A DNA stretch of 40,482 nucleotides, taken from Actinomycetota bacterium. Its GTDB lineage: Bacteria; Actinomycetota; Acidimicrobiia; Acidimicrobiales; AC-14. The notes beneath the pieces are model-generated. The model saw only the letters and a program-made list of their open reading frames with translations, made no database searches and had not been told where the DNA came from. The stretch spans positions 1 through 40,482 of the forward strand of contig VAWU01000035.1 in the NCBI GenBank assembly GCA_005888325.1. The letters run 5' to 3'. Positions 7,168-14,304 of this stretch are shown piece by piece (the stretch's first letter is position 1; each line of letters starts with the position of its first letter). The position numbers were made by a program, and so were the translations under genes.

Positions 7168-7598
7168 TGCCGAGGGCGCGTCCCGAGCTCGATCTGCTGG
7201 CATCGGTCGACCTGTTCCAGGGGCTGACGCGCAAGGAGCTCGACGCCGTCCACGCCATGAGCCGCGAGCAGTCGTTCCCCGCGGGCGCCGTCGTCGCCGC
7301 GGAGGGCGCCGCCGCCGGCCGCTTCTACCTCATCGTCGAGGGCAAGGCCACGGTCACCGTCGGCGAGCTCAACCGGGCGCTCGCCACCCTGGGGCCGGGG
7401 GGCTACTTCGGTGAGATCTCGCTGATCGACGGCGAGCCGCGTTCGGCGACCGTCACCGCCGACACCCCGCTGCGCACGCTTTCCATCGCCAGCTTCAACT
7501 TCAAGGCAATCCTGTTCGAGTATCCCGCCATCGGCCGCAAGATCCTGCTGGAGATGTGCCGTCGCGTCCGGCGGCTCGACCAGTCCCTCGTGCACTGA
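7167..7598 (+). CDS. Single-domain cyclic nucleotide-binding protein
   Basis: A 143-residue protein consisting of one Crp-type cyclic nucleotide-binding beta-roll. Recognisable parts are LFQGLTRKELDAV at the start, the beta-barrel with FYLIVEGKATVTV, and the phosphate-binding cassette YFGEISLIDGEPRSATV with its Glu, Arg and Ser, followed by the C-terminal helix. There is no helix-turn-helix, kinase or channel domain, so it should sense cAMP or cGMP and act through a partner protein. The ATG overlaps the stop of the Ruc-like gene (TGATG), placing it under the same CIRCE-controlled promoter. A link between folding stress and cAMP is inferred from this coupling only. Confidence 0.85.
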   Translation: MPRARPELDLLASVDLFQGLTRKELDAVHAMSREQSFPAGAVVAAEGAAAGRFYLIVEGKATVTVGELNRALATLGPGGYFGEISLIDGEPRSATVTADTPLRTLSIASFNFKAILFEYPAIGRKILLEMCRRVRRLDQSLVH

Positions 7599-7625
7599 CC
7601 CACCTCGAGTGACAGTCGCGATCAG

Positions 7626-8438
7626 GTGACACTGCCTCAGGCCGACGTGGGCGTGTTCGGCGGATCGGGCTTCTACCGCTTCCTCGACGACCCCGTCGAG
7701 GTGGCCGTTCAAACACCCTTCGGGCCTCCGTCGGCGCTGTTGCACGCCGGTTCGATCGACGACGTACAGGTCGCGTTCCTGGCTCGCCACGGGCCGCACC
7801 ACGAGACGCCAGCCCACCGCGTCAACTACCGCGCCAACGTGTGGGCCATGCGCCGGCTCGGCGTGCGCCGTCTGCTGAGCCCGTGCGCGGTCGGGTCCCT
7901 GCGCCGCGACGTGCACCCCGGTGAGTTCGTCGTCTGCGACCAGCTGGTCGACCGCACAGCCGGTCGCGAGGCGACGTTCTTCGACGGCCCGCTCGTGAAC
8001 TCCATCTCCTTCGCCGACCCCTACTGCTCCGAGCTGCGCTCCGTCGTGGTCGATGCCGCACGCGCTGAGGGCATCACCGCCCACGACGGTGGCACGGTCG
8101 TCGTCATCCAGGGGCCCCGCTTCTCCACCCGAGCCGAGTCACGCTGGTTCCAGTCGGCGGGCTGGGACGTGATCAACATGACGCAGTACCCCGAGGCGGC
8201 GCTCGCGCGTGAGCTCGGTATCTGCTTCGCCAACATCAGCCTGGTGACGGACTACGACGCCGGCGTCGAGGACGACGACAATGTCGCCGCGGTCGACATG
8301 GACACCGTCCTGCGGGTGATGAACGACAACGTCGACAAGGTGCGCAGCCTGCTCATGCGCGCCATCCCCGCGGTCCCCACGGAGCGCGCCTGTGCGTGCG
8401 GCGTCGGCGCGCTCGACCCCGGATCCTTCGCGGACTGA
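7626..8438 (+). CDS. mtnP: S-methyl-5'-thioadenosine phosphorylase
   Basis: The enzyme cleaves methylthioadenosine from polyamine and related SAM-using pathways to adenine and methylthioribose-1-phosphate, feeding methionine salvage. It has 270 residues, typical of the PNP/MTAP family 2. Visible motifs are VFGGSGFY with the phosphate-binding loop, FLARHGPHHETPAHRVNYRANVWAM, GSLRRDVHPGEFVVCDQLVDRT, QGPRFSTRAESRWF, and NMTQYPEAALARELG near the purine site, followed by TDYDAG. A GTG start lies 28 nt after the cyclic-nucleotide-binding gene, probably in the same operon. Purine nucleoside phosphorylase activity is an alternative; the NMT motif favours MTAP. Confidence 0.88.
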   Translation: MTLPQADVGVFGGSGFYRFLDDPVEVAVQTPFGPPSALLHAGSIDDVQVAFLARHGPHHETPAHRVNYRANVWAMRRLGVRRLLSPCAVGSLRRDVHPGEFVVCDQLVDRTAGREATFFDGPLVNSISFADPYCSELRSVVVDAARAEGITAHDGGTVVVIQGPRFSTRAESRWFQSAGWDVINMTQYPEAALARELGICFANISLVTDYDAGVEDDDNVAAVDMDTVLRVMNDNVDKVRSLLMRAIPAVPTERACACGVGALDPGSFAD

Positions 8439-8492
8439 CGTAAGCTCACCCCATCGCTTCCCCGCGATGTCCCTTCGTGGGAGGAGCGCCCG

Positions 8493-9110
8493 ATGCGCCT
8501 GCGCCGCGTCACTCGTTCGCCGGTTGCCTACTGGCTCGCTGTCATCGTGCTGGCCGCGGCCACCGCGCTGTTCGTGTTCCGTCTCGTCGACGCGACGGAG
8601 ACCCTCCGCGCCCGGTTCGGCACGCGTCGTCCGGTCGCCGTCGCCGTCGATGAGGTCGGGGTCGGCCACGTGCTCACGGGCGACGACGTCGTAGTGCGGG
8701 AGGTGCCGACCACCTTCGTCCCGGCGGGCGCGGCCACCTCTGCCGGTGCCGTGGTGGGCCGCACGGTAGTGGTGGCGCTCTTCGCGGGAGAGGCCGTGCT
8801 CGAGTCGCACCTGGCGCCCGCGGGTGTCCACGGCCTCGGCGCTCATCTCACGCCGGGCCGGCGGGCGATGGCCGTCCCGGTCGGCGCCGCCGCCCCCGCG
8901 GTGCGCGCCGGCGACGCGGTCGACGTGCTGGCCACGCTCGAGGGTGAGAAGACGTTCGCGGTCGCCGAGGGGGCGACCGTGCTCGCGGTCGGCGCCGACG
9001 CGGTCACCGTCGCGCTCTCCATCGACGAGACGAGCGGGGTGGCCGATGCGATCGCGCGTGGCGCGGTGACGCTGGCCGTCAGGTCGCCGGTCGAAAACCC
9101 GTCACGATGA
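8493..9110 (+). CDS. SAF-domain membrane protein (CpaB/FlgA-like)
   Basis: A 205-residue protein with one N-terminal transmembrane helix at about residues 13-30, then a SAF domain at about 48-115. That domain has VAVAVDEVGVGHVLTGDDVVVREVP, the characteristic entry of SAF domains in CpaB and FlgA. A small beta domain resembling RcpC/CpaB follows, including GRRAMAVPVGAAAPAVRAGDAVDVLAT. Such proteins help assemble Flp/Tad pili or flagella or bind polysaccharide. No pilus or flagellar gene is near, so the partner is unknown. A GGGAGGAGC ribosome site precedes the ATG. Its last 32 bases overlap the convergent uppP gene. Confidence 0.7.
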   Translation: MRLRRVTRSPVAYWLAVIVLAAATALFVFRLVDATETLRARFGTRRPVAVAVDEVGVGHVLTGDDVVVREVPTTFVPAGAATSAGAVVGRTVVVALFAGEAVLESHLAPAGVHGLGAHLTPGRRAMAVPVGAAAPAVRAGDAVDVLATLEGEKTFAVAEGATVLAVGADAVTVALSIDETSGVADAIARGAVTLAVRSPVENPSR

Positions 9111-9945
9111 GCAGGAGCACCGCCGCCCCCGCCATCAACCGGTACACGACGAAGGGCGCGAACGAGCGGGTACGCAACAGCCTGAGCAGGAAGTGGATGG
9201 CCACCAGCCCGGTGATCGCGGAGGTCACCACACCCCAGAAGAACGCCGGGCCGGTGCCGTGGGGCAGCCCGCCGTCGGCCATCAACTTGGCGCCCTTGTA
9301 GACGAGCGCTCCCGCGGTGACGGGCAGGCTCATGAGGAACGAGATGCGCGCGGCTGCATCGCGATCGAAGCCGAGCAGGCGCCCCACGGTCATCGTCGCC
9401 CCCGAACGCGAGACACCCGGCTGCAGCGCCGCCGCCTGCCCGAGCCCCATGAGCGACGCCTCGCTCAGGTGGAAGTCCCCCTCCTCCCTGTTCGTCGCGG
9501 CGCGGTCCGCGATGAGGAGCACGACGCCGAAGATGATCAGCATCACCGCCACCAGCCACGGCTGGCTCAGGCTCTTCTCGATGAACGAGTCGAGCAGCGC
9601 ACCGAGCACGAAGCCGGGCAGCGCCGACACCACGAGCAGGAAAGGGAGCCGCTCCTCGTGGCTCACGGCTCCGCGGCGCGCGATGGCGCGCAGGCCGGCC
9701 GGGACGAACGCCTTGAGGTCACCCCAGAAGTACACGAGCACGGCGAACAGCGTCCCGAGGTGAAGCGCCACGTCGAAGGTCTTCTTCAGCTCGGGGAACG
9801 CGTCGAGCTCGTGCCACGCGAAGAGCCAGGGCACGAGGATCAGGTGCCCGCTCGAGGAGATCGGGAGGAACTCCGACAGACCCTGAGTGAGGCCGAGCAC
9901 GATCGCGTGCGCGACCGGGATCTGCGGGGCGGCCACCGCGAACAT
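9079..9945 (-). CDS. uppP: Undecaprenyl-diphosphatase UppP (BacA)
   Basis: An integral membrane phosphatase that recycles undecaprenyl diphosphate, the lipid carrier for peptidoglycan and surface polysaccharides; high dosage gives bacitracin resistance. It has 288 residues with about eight hydrophobic helices. The two signature loops are GLTQGLSEFLPISSSGH near the N-terminus and ALQPGVSRSGATM in the C-terminal half. The ATG at 9945 lies 1 nt from the PHP gene stop, so the two are cotranscribed. The frame is open further upstream, but that part is shadow of the PHP gene. It would also serve the exopolysaccharide genes at 30-37 kb. Confidence 0.94.
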   Translation of the reverse strand: MFAVAAPQIPVAHAIVLGLTQGLSEFLPISSSGHLILVPWLFAWHELDAFPELKKTFDVALHLGTLFAVLVYFWGDLKAFVPAGLRAIARRGAVSHEERLPFLLVVSALPGFVLGALLDSFIEKSLSQPWLVAVMLIIFGVVLLIADRAATNREEGDFHLSEASLMGLGQAAALQPGVSRSGATMTVGRLLGFDRDAAARISFLMSLPVTAGALVYKGAKLMADGGLPHGTGPAFFWGVVTSAITGLVAIHFLLRLLRTRSFAPFVVYRLMAGAAVLLLIVTGFRPAT

Positions 9946-9946
9946 G

Positions 9947-10597
9947 TCAGATGCCTTTGGTCGAGGGGACGATGCGCGGCCGCCATTCGCGCGCGCGGTC
10001 GTACTGATGGCCGACGACCGCTCCGCCGCGCATGGCATCGAGGAAATCCGCCGGACCGTCGAAGTCGGGCATCTCGAGGTAGGCCGCGCCCACCGCCGAC
10101 GGTTCGTGGGCGTCGCTGCCCGCGCCGCCGGGCAGGTCGTGCGCCTCGGCGTAGGCGCGGGCCTGCTCGTTGAGGTGCGACAACGACGTCTTGGCGTTGA
10201 ACACCTCGATCGCGTCGACCGCCCGCGCCGCGACGAGGTCGTCGAGCACGCTCGCGCGCAGGCAGTGGCGGGTGGGGTCGAAGGGGTGCGGGATGTACAC
10301 CAGCCCGCCCTGCGCACGGATGCGCTCGACGGTCTCGTCGGGCTTCAAGCCATACGGGAGACGCTCCGAGAGGAACAGGCCGATCACCTCACCCGCCCAT
10401 GTGCGCAGCTCCTGGCCCACGATCACGCGACACGGCAGCTTGTTCGTCTGCGCGAGCTCGCGCGCGCCGTTCACCGTGCCGTGATCGGTGATGCACAGCA
10501 CGTCGATCTCGGCCGCGCGGACGGCCTCGTCGAGCTCGTCGGGCGTCGTGGTGGCGTCGCCGGACCACATCGTGTGCAGGTGGAAGTCGACCCGCAC
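9947..10597 (-). CDS. PHP-domain metal-dependent phosphoesterase
   Basis: A protein of about 216 residues that is almost only a PHP domain (the fold of histidinol phosphatase and of DNA polymerase proofreading domains). Metal ligands are visible in VDFHLHTMWSGDA (HxH), CITDHGTVNGA, YIPHPFDPTRH and GGAGSDAHEP. Homologues act as phosphoesterases on small nucleotides or sugars; the substrate here is unknown. I chose the GTG at 10597 because it directly precedes RVDFHLH, the normal start of such proteins; the upstream open frame is low-quality Arg-rich sequence. uppP follows immediately. The upstream region holds the CRP-type palindrome. Confidence 0.8.
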   Translation of the reverse strand: MRVDFHLHTMWSGDATTTPDELDEAVRAAEIDVLCITDHGTVNGARELAQTNKLPCRVIVGQELRTWAGEVIGLFLSERLPYGLKPDETVERIRAQGGLVYIPHPFDPTRHCLRASVLDDLVAARAVDAIEVFNAKTSLSHLNEQARAYAEAHDLPGGAGSDAHEPSAVGAAYLEMPDFDGPADFLDAMRGGAVVGHQYDRAREWRPRIVPSTKGI

Positions 10598-10680
10598 CTG
10601 TCCGGGACGGCGCGGCGCGGCCAGGTGCGGATGGGTGTCGGCTGCCGCGGGCACGACGCGCAAGGGTACCGGCTTCGAAA

Positions 10681-10696
10681 TGTGACCAAGTTCACA
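10681..10696. promoter_or_regulatory. Perfect CRP-type operator
   Basis: TGTGA, six bases (CCAAGT), TCACA: a full match to the consensus bound by Crp-family regulators (TGTGA-N6-TCACA). It lies in the 142-nt divergent space between the PHP gene (start about 84 nt to the left) and the 2TM gene (start about 44-50 nt to the right). A cAMP-responsive regulator could control either direction; the distance to the plus-strand gene is closest to a promoter-proximal position. The regulator gene is not in the window, but a nucleotide cyclase is at 19.4-20.3 kb. Confidence 0.65.
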
Positions 10697-10745
10697 ACAT
10701 CGACGCGTTGTCAGCCGTCGAGCCCGAGCGCAGACTGCGGTGGTG

Positions 10746-11012
10746 ATGTGCGGTCGCGCTCGACGGGACTTCTCAGAGTTCGACGAGACCGACGTCGACG
10801 CCAACGAGGCGCAGGCACGACGGGAGCGCGGCGTGATGCGCCACGCCAGCCGGGTCGGGACGATCGTCGTCGTCTGCCTGGCAATCTGGCTGCTCACCGG
10901 TGCGGGGTACTTCTGGCCCGGTTGGGTGCTGGCGTTCGGCGTCCTGCGGATCGGTATGCACGCGAGCGCCGTCTACGGGCGTCCGTTGCGCGGCGCCGAC
11001 GCCGATTACTGA
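10746..11012 (+). CDS. Small 2TM-domain membrane protein
   Basis: About 88 residues from the ATG at 10746; in-frame GTG codons at 10740 and 10743 are alternatives. Residues 1-35 are charged and acidic then basic. Two transmembrane helices follow: TIVVVCLAIWLLTGAGY, then the short FWPGW turn and VLAFGVLRIGMHA. The FWPGW turn between two helices is typical of small 2TM-domain proteins of unknown function in actinobacteria. It lies right of the CRP-type palindrome and may be controlled by it. It ends 2 nt from the convergent TldE gene stop. Confidence 0.6.
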   Translation: MCGRARRDFSEFDETDVDANEAQARRERGVMRHASRVGTIVVVCLAIWLLTGAGYFWPGWVLAFGVLRIGMHASAVYGRPLRGADADY

Positions 11013-11014
11013 CC

Positions 11015-12358
11015 TCAGGCGCCGCTGAGCGTGACGTCGCGGATCGCGAGGCTCAACCCCGCCGCGCCACCCGGCAGCCACTCGAGATCGGACCCCACCC
11101 CGACGACGTCGTGCAGCATGCGCTGGAGCGTCGACGCGATCGTCGCCTCGCGCACCGGCTCGGCGGCGACACCGTCACGCACCACGAGTCCTTCGCAACC
11201 CACGGAGAAGTCGCCGCTCACCGGGTTGGCGCCGGAGTGCAGACCCTGCACCGAGAGCACGAGCAAGCCGTCTCCGATGTCGGAGAGGAGCTCCTGTTGG
11301 GTGCGCGTGCCGGGCACGAGCGCGAGCGCCCGGGTGCCGACGCCCGGTGTGGTCTTGAAGCCCCCGCGCACCGCCGAGCCGGTCGACGCCGCGCCCGCAC
11401 GCCGGGCCGTGTAGGCGTTCTGCACGAAACCCTGCAACACGCCGTTCTCGATGAGGACGTTGCGCCGGGTGGCCAGGCCCTCGGCGTCGTAGCAGCTGGC
11501 GCCCCGTGCCTCGGGATTGGTCGGGTCGTCGGTGAGGGTGAGCCCCACCACGGCGACCTGCTCGCCTTCGCGTCCGGCGAACATGGAGCGGCCCTTGAGC
11601 ACCGATTCGCCCGACAGCGCGCCCGACAGGACACCGAGGAACGACGCCGTGACCATCGGGTCGAGCACCGCGGTGACTCGCCGCGACGCCGGCTTGGTGG
11701 CGCCGAGCAGGCGGGTGGCCCGTTCGGCCGCCATGGACGCGGCGCGGCTCACGTCGAGGTCGTCGGGCGCGCGGCCGATCGACCAGCCGAAACCCGTCTG
11801 GGTGTCCGCGCCTTCTCCTGCGATGGCGTACGCGTAGAGCGAGCACGTGGTGCGTCGGGCGTGTGCGCGGACGCCCGTGCTGGACGCGATCGCCGCCTCG
11901 ATCGATGCGTCGCCGTACTCCGCGGTCTCGACCCCTCGGATGCGGGGGTCGGCGGCGCGCACGACGCGGTCGAGCTCGATCGCGAGCTGCACCTTCCGGT
12001 CGGTGGGAAACGCCGCCAACTCCACGCGGAAGAGGTCGAGCTCGGCCGCCGGTACCCCGTCGGGAGCGGGCAGGCCCAGGAACTCGTCGACCGTGCCGAA
12101 GCCCGCGTTGTCGCGGGCGTCATCGAGGGTCTCGCGCAGCGACGTCTCGTCGAGCGAGCCGGCGTACGCGAAGCCCTGCCGCTGCCCGGCGATGACGCGA
12201 ACCCCTATGCCTTCGGTCTGCGCGGAGGACAGCGACTCTACGTCGCCGTCGTACACGCGCACGCTGGTGTCGTGGGTGCGAGCGACGTACGCCTCGACCT
12301 GCTCCCCCTCACGCGTCCACCCCGCCACCCGCTCAGCCAAGTCGAGCAGCTCGGTCAT
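11015..12358 (-). CDS. pmbA: TldE/PmbA subunit of the TldD-TldE metalloprotease
   Basis: TldE is the non-catalytic partner of TldD in a heterodimeric cytoplasmic protease that degrades unfolded peptides and matures some modified peptides such as microcin B17. It has 447 residues. Typical segments include GIGVRVIAGQRQGFAYAGSLDE near the N-terminus, GESVLKGRSMFAGREGEQVA and TRRNVLIENGVLQGFVQNAYTARRAG, and the C-terminal GDFSVGCEGLVVRDG. It lacks the HExxxH motif, as expected for TldE. Its ATG overlaps the TldD stop (ATGA), so the subunits are translated together. No RiPP precursor gene was found next to the pair. Confidence 0.92.
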   Translation of the reverse strand: MTELLDLAERVAGWTREGEQVEAYVARTHDTSVRVYDGDVESLSSAQTEGIGVRVIAGQRQGFAYAGSLDETSLRETLDDARDNAGFGTVDEFLGLPAPDGVPAAELDLFRVELAAFPTDRKVQLAIELDRVVRAADPRIRGVETAEYGDASIEAAIASSTGVRAHARRTTCSLYAYAIAGEGADTQTGFGWSIGRAPDDLDVSRAASMAAERATRLLGATKPASRRVTAVLDPMVTASFLGVLSGALSGESVLKGRSMFAGREGEQVAVVGLTLTDDPTNPEARGASCYDAEGLATRRNVLIENGVLQGFVQNAYTARRAGAASTGSAVRGGFKTTPGVGTRALALVPGTRTQQELLSDIGDGLLVLSVQGLHSGANPVSGDFSVGCEGLVVRDGVAAEPVREATIASTLQRMLHDVVGVGSDLEWLPGGAAGLSLAIRDVTLSGA

Positions 12359-13743
12359 GCCGCGGTGCCCCCGACGGTCATGCTCGCGACGCGCAGGGTG
12401 GGTTGGCCGGCGGACACCGGCACCGACTGGCCGTCCTTGCCGCACGTTCCCGTCCACGTGAGGAAGTCGTTGCCAACGGCGTCGACGGCCTGCAGCACGT
12501 CGGGCCCGTTGCCGATGAGGTTTGCCGCCCGCACAGGATCGGTGACCTCGCCGTTCTCGATCAGGTAGGCCTCGGTCATTCCGAACACGAAGTCGCCCGT
12601 CGCGGTGTTGACCGACCCGCCACCCAGCGCCACGCAGTAGATGCCGTACGGCGTCTGCCGGATGATCTCCTCCGGGTCGTCGGCGCCGTCGAGCACGTAG
12701 GTGTTCGTCATGCGCACCATCGGCAGGTGTTGGTACGTCTGGCGCCGCCCGTTGCCCGACGAGGCGCGGCCCTCCTTGCGGGCGCGCAGGAAGTCCCACA
12801 TGTAGTCGGTCAGCACGCCGTTCTCGATGAGCGTGTTGCGCTGCGCGACATGCCCTTCGTCGTCGATGGCGTAGGTGCCCCACTCGCGGCCGTAGGTGCC
12901 ATCGTCGACGAGCGTGACGAGCGGGCTCGCCACGCGCTCTCCGACGCGGCCACGAAACACCGATGCGTCACGATTCACGAGGTCGGCCTCGAGACCGTGG
13001 CCGCACGCTTCGTGGAAGAGCACCCCGCCCGCGCCCGCCTTGAGGACGACGGGCAGCTTGCCGCTCGGCGCCGGGCGCGCCTTCAGCATGTCGAGGGCGC
13101 GGCGCGCCGCCGTGCGCGCCACCTCGTCGACGTCGACCTCGGCGAACAGCTCGAAGCCGATCGTGCGCCCGGGCGCCTCGAGCCCGGTCTGCATCCCCGT
13201 GTCTCCCGCGGCGACGCACTGGACCATGAAGCGCGTACGGACCTGGTCGTCAGTGGTGTGCAGGCCGTCGCTGTTGGCCACCAGGATGCGCCGGCGGCTG
13301 TCGGCGTAGGACGCGCTCACCTGACGGATCGAGCTGCCCTCGGCGCGCGCCGCCGCGTCCGCCCGCTGGAGCAGCTCGACCTTGCGCGCCTTGGGGACGT
13401 CGGCCGGGTACTCCGCGATCGGGTGGGCCTGCCGGTCGGCGCGCGGCTGCAGCGCCACCTCGTGCACTCCCCCGCCGCCGGCGCGGGCCGCGGCAGCGGC
13501 CGCCTCCGCCGCGCCCCGCAGCCCCGTCTCGGAGAGGTCGGCGGTGTGGGCGAACCCGGTCGTGTCGCCTCGCACCACGCGGATGCCGGCGCCGCGGTCG
13601 AGGCCCGAGGTCAGCTCCTCGACGCGACCGTCGTCGAGATGACCGGACGAGAGCCGCTTGTCCTCCGCGAACACCTCGGCGAAGTCGCCGCCCGTGCGCA
13701 GAGCCACCGCGAGGACGCGCTGGACGACGTTGTCTTCGATCAC
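12355..13743 (-). CDS. tldD: TldD catalytic subunit of the TldD-TldE metalloprotease
   Basis: A 462-residue zinc protease subunit. The metal site is visible in VLFHEACGHGLEAD (HExxxH), with later conserved regions YAIDDEGHVAQRNTLIENGVLTDYMWD and TPYGIYCVALGGGSVNTATGDFVFGMTEAY. The frame is open upstream, but I chose the GTG at 13743. It gives the normal N-terminus (VIEDNVVQRVLAVALRTGGDFAEVFAE) and has a GGGAG ribosome-site match about 10 nt upstream. tldE follows with a 4-nt overlap. The short divergent upstream region with a repeated GAAGTTCG is shared with the FlK-like thioesterase gene. Confidence 0.93.
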   Translation of the reverse strand: MIEDNVVQRVLAVALRTGGDFAEVFAEDKRLSSGHLDDGRVEELTSGLDRGAGIRVVRGDTTGFAHTADLSETGLRGAAEAAAAAARAGGGGVHEVALQPRADRQAHPIAEYPADVPKARKVELLQRADAAARAEGSSIRQVSASYADSRRRILVANSDGLHTTDDQVRTRFMVQCVAAGDTGMQTGLEAPGRTIGFELFAEVDVDEVARTAARRALDMLKARPAPSGKLPVVLKAGAGGVLFHEACGHGLEADLVNRDASVFRGRVGERVASPLVTLVDDGTYGREWGTYAIDDEGHVAQRNTLIENGVLTDYMWDFLRARKEGRASSGNGRRQTYQHLPMVRMTNTYVLDGADDPEEIIRQTPYGIYCVALGGGSVNTATGDFVFGMTEAYLIENGEVTDPVRAANLIGNGPDVLQAVDAVGNDFLTWTGTCGKDGQSVPVSAGQPTLRVASMTVGGTAA

Positions 13744-13762
13744 CTGAACGCTCCCAAACGGA

Positions 13763-13796
13763 GAAGTTCGCCTGTTTCGGCGGAAGTTCGTATGGT
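13763..13796 (+). promoter_or_regulatory. Divergent promoter with GAAGTTCG direct repeat and -10 box
   Basis: Two copies of GAAGTTCG lie at 13763-13770 and 13783-13790, spaced 20 bp apart (two helical turns). A TATGGT -10-like hexamer follows at 13791-13796. Transcription from it would begin at about 13803, which is the GTG of the thioesterase gene, so the mRNA may be leaderless. The -35 region is weak. The repeat may be an operator serving one or both genes. Confidence 0.4.
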
Positions 13797-13802
13797 ACCG
13801 CC

Positions 13803-14180
13803 GTGCCCGTGGAACCTGGACTGTGCGCCACGATCGAGCTGACGGTGGCTGAGAGCGACACCGCGGCCTCATTGCGCTCGGGCGACGTGCCCATGCTCGG
13901 CACCCCCCGGGTCGTGGCCCTGGTCGAGGAAGCGAGCGTCGCCGCCATCGCCGGCCGGCTCGCGCCCCACGTCACGAGCGTCGGGATGCGCGTGCAGCTC
14001 GACCACCTCATCCCCGTTCCCGTCGGCGTCACCGTGCGGGCCGAGGCGACGCTCGAGCGGGTCGAGGGCCGGCGCCTCAGCTTCACCGTGTCGGTCAACA
14101 ACGACCGGGGGCTGGTGGCCGCGGGCAAGCTCACGCGCGTGCTCGTCAACCGCGAGCGGTTCCTCGAAAAGGCTCAGTAA
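13803..14180 (+). CDS. FlK-like hot-dog acyl-CoA thioesterase
   Basis: A 125-residue single hot-dog domain. Thr34 (LGTPRVVALVEEA), Glu42 and His68 (QLDHL) have the same spacing as the catalytic Thr42, Glu50 and His76 of fluoroacetyl-CoA thioesterase FlK. In most bacteria such proteins hydrolyse or scavenge small acyl-CoAs; fluoroacetate resistance should not be assumed. The sequence continues with VPVGVTVRAEATLERVEGRRLSFTV, the usual central strands. It starts with GTG and may be leaderless. It is divergent from tldD, and a strong hairpin follows its stop. Confidence 0.8.
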   Translation: MPVEPGLCATIELTVAESDTAASLRSGDVPMLGTPRVVALVEEASVAAIAGRLAPHVTSVGMRVQLDHLIPVPVGVTVRAEATLERVEGRRLSFTVSVNNDRGLVAAGKLTRVLVNRERFLEKAQ

Positions 14181-14230
14181 ATGGCGGCGGCCTCCAACTG
14201 ACGCGGGCGATCGGCCCGCCAACGTCAGGC

Positions 14231-14277
14231 TTCTTGTCGCGCTCGACCACCGTGACGGTGGGTGAGCGCGACAAGAA
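14231..14277. terminator. Strong hairpin between convergent genes
   Basis: Perfect 14-bp arms TTCTTGTCGCGCTC and GAGCGCGACAAGAA enclose a 19-nt loop that itself contains CCACCGT/ACGGTGG. It lies between the stops of the convergent thioesterase and ThDP-enzyme genes and probably ends transcription in both directions. No long U-tract. The TTCTTGTCG base is shared with the hairpin at 23279-23315. Confidence 0.7.
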
Positions 14278-14304
14278 CGCGGAGGGGGACCCGACCCGCG
14301 GCCG

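Noticed and set aside
9887-12568. 893-codon plus-strand open frame
   Set aside because: Lies opposite the PHP and TldE genes and across the 2TM gene; composition is shadow-like.
11015-13743. TldD/TldE as part of a RiPP (peptide antibiotic) cluster
   Set aside because: No precursor peptide, cyclodehydratase or exporter gene is next to them; the pair is a common housekeeping protease.
13803-14180. Fluoroacetate resistance by FlK
   Set aside because: The catalytic residues match, but small FlK-like thioesterases are widespread in bacteria with no organofluorine metabolism, and no related gene is nearby.
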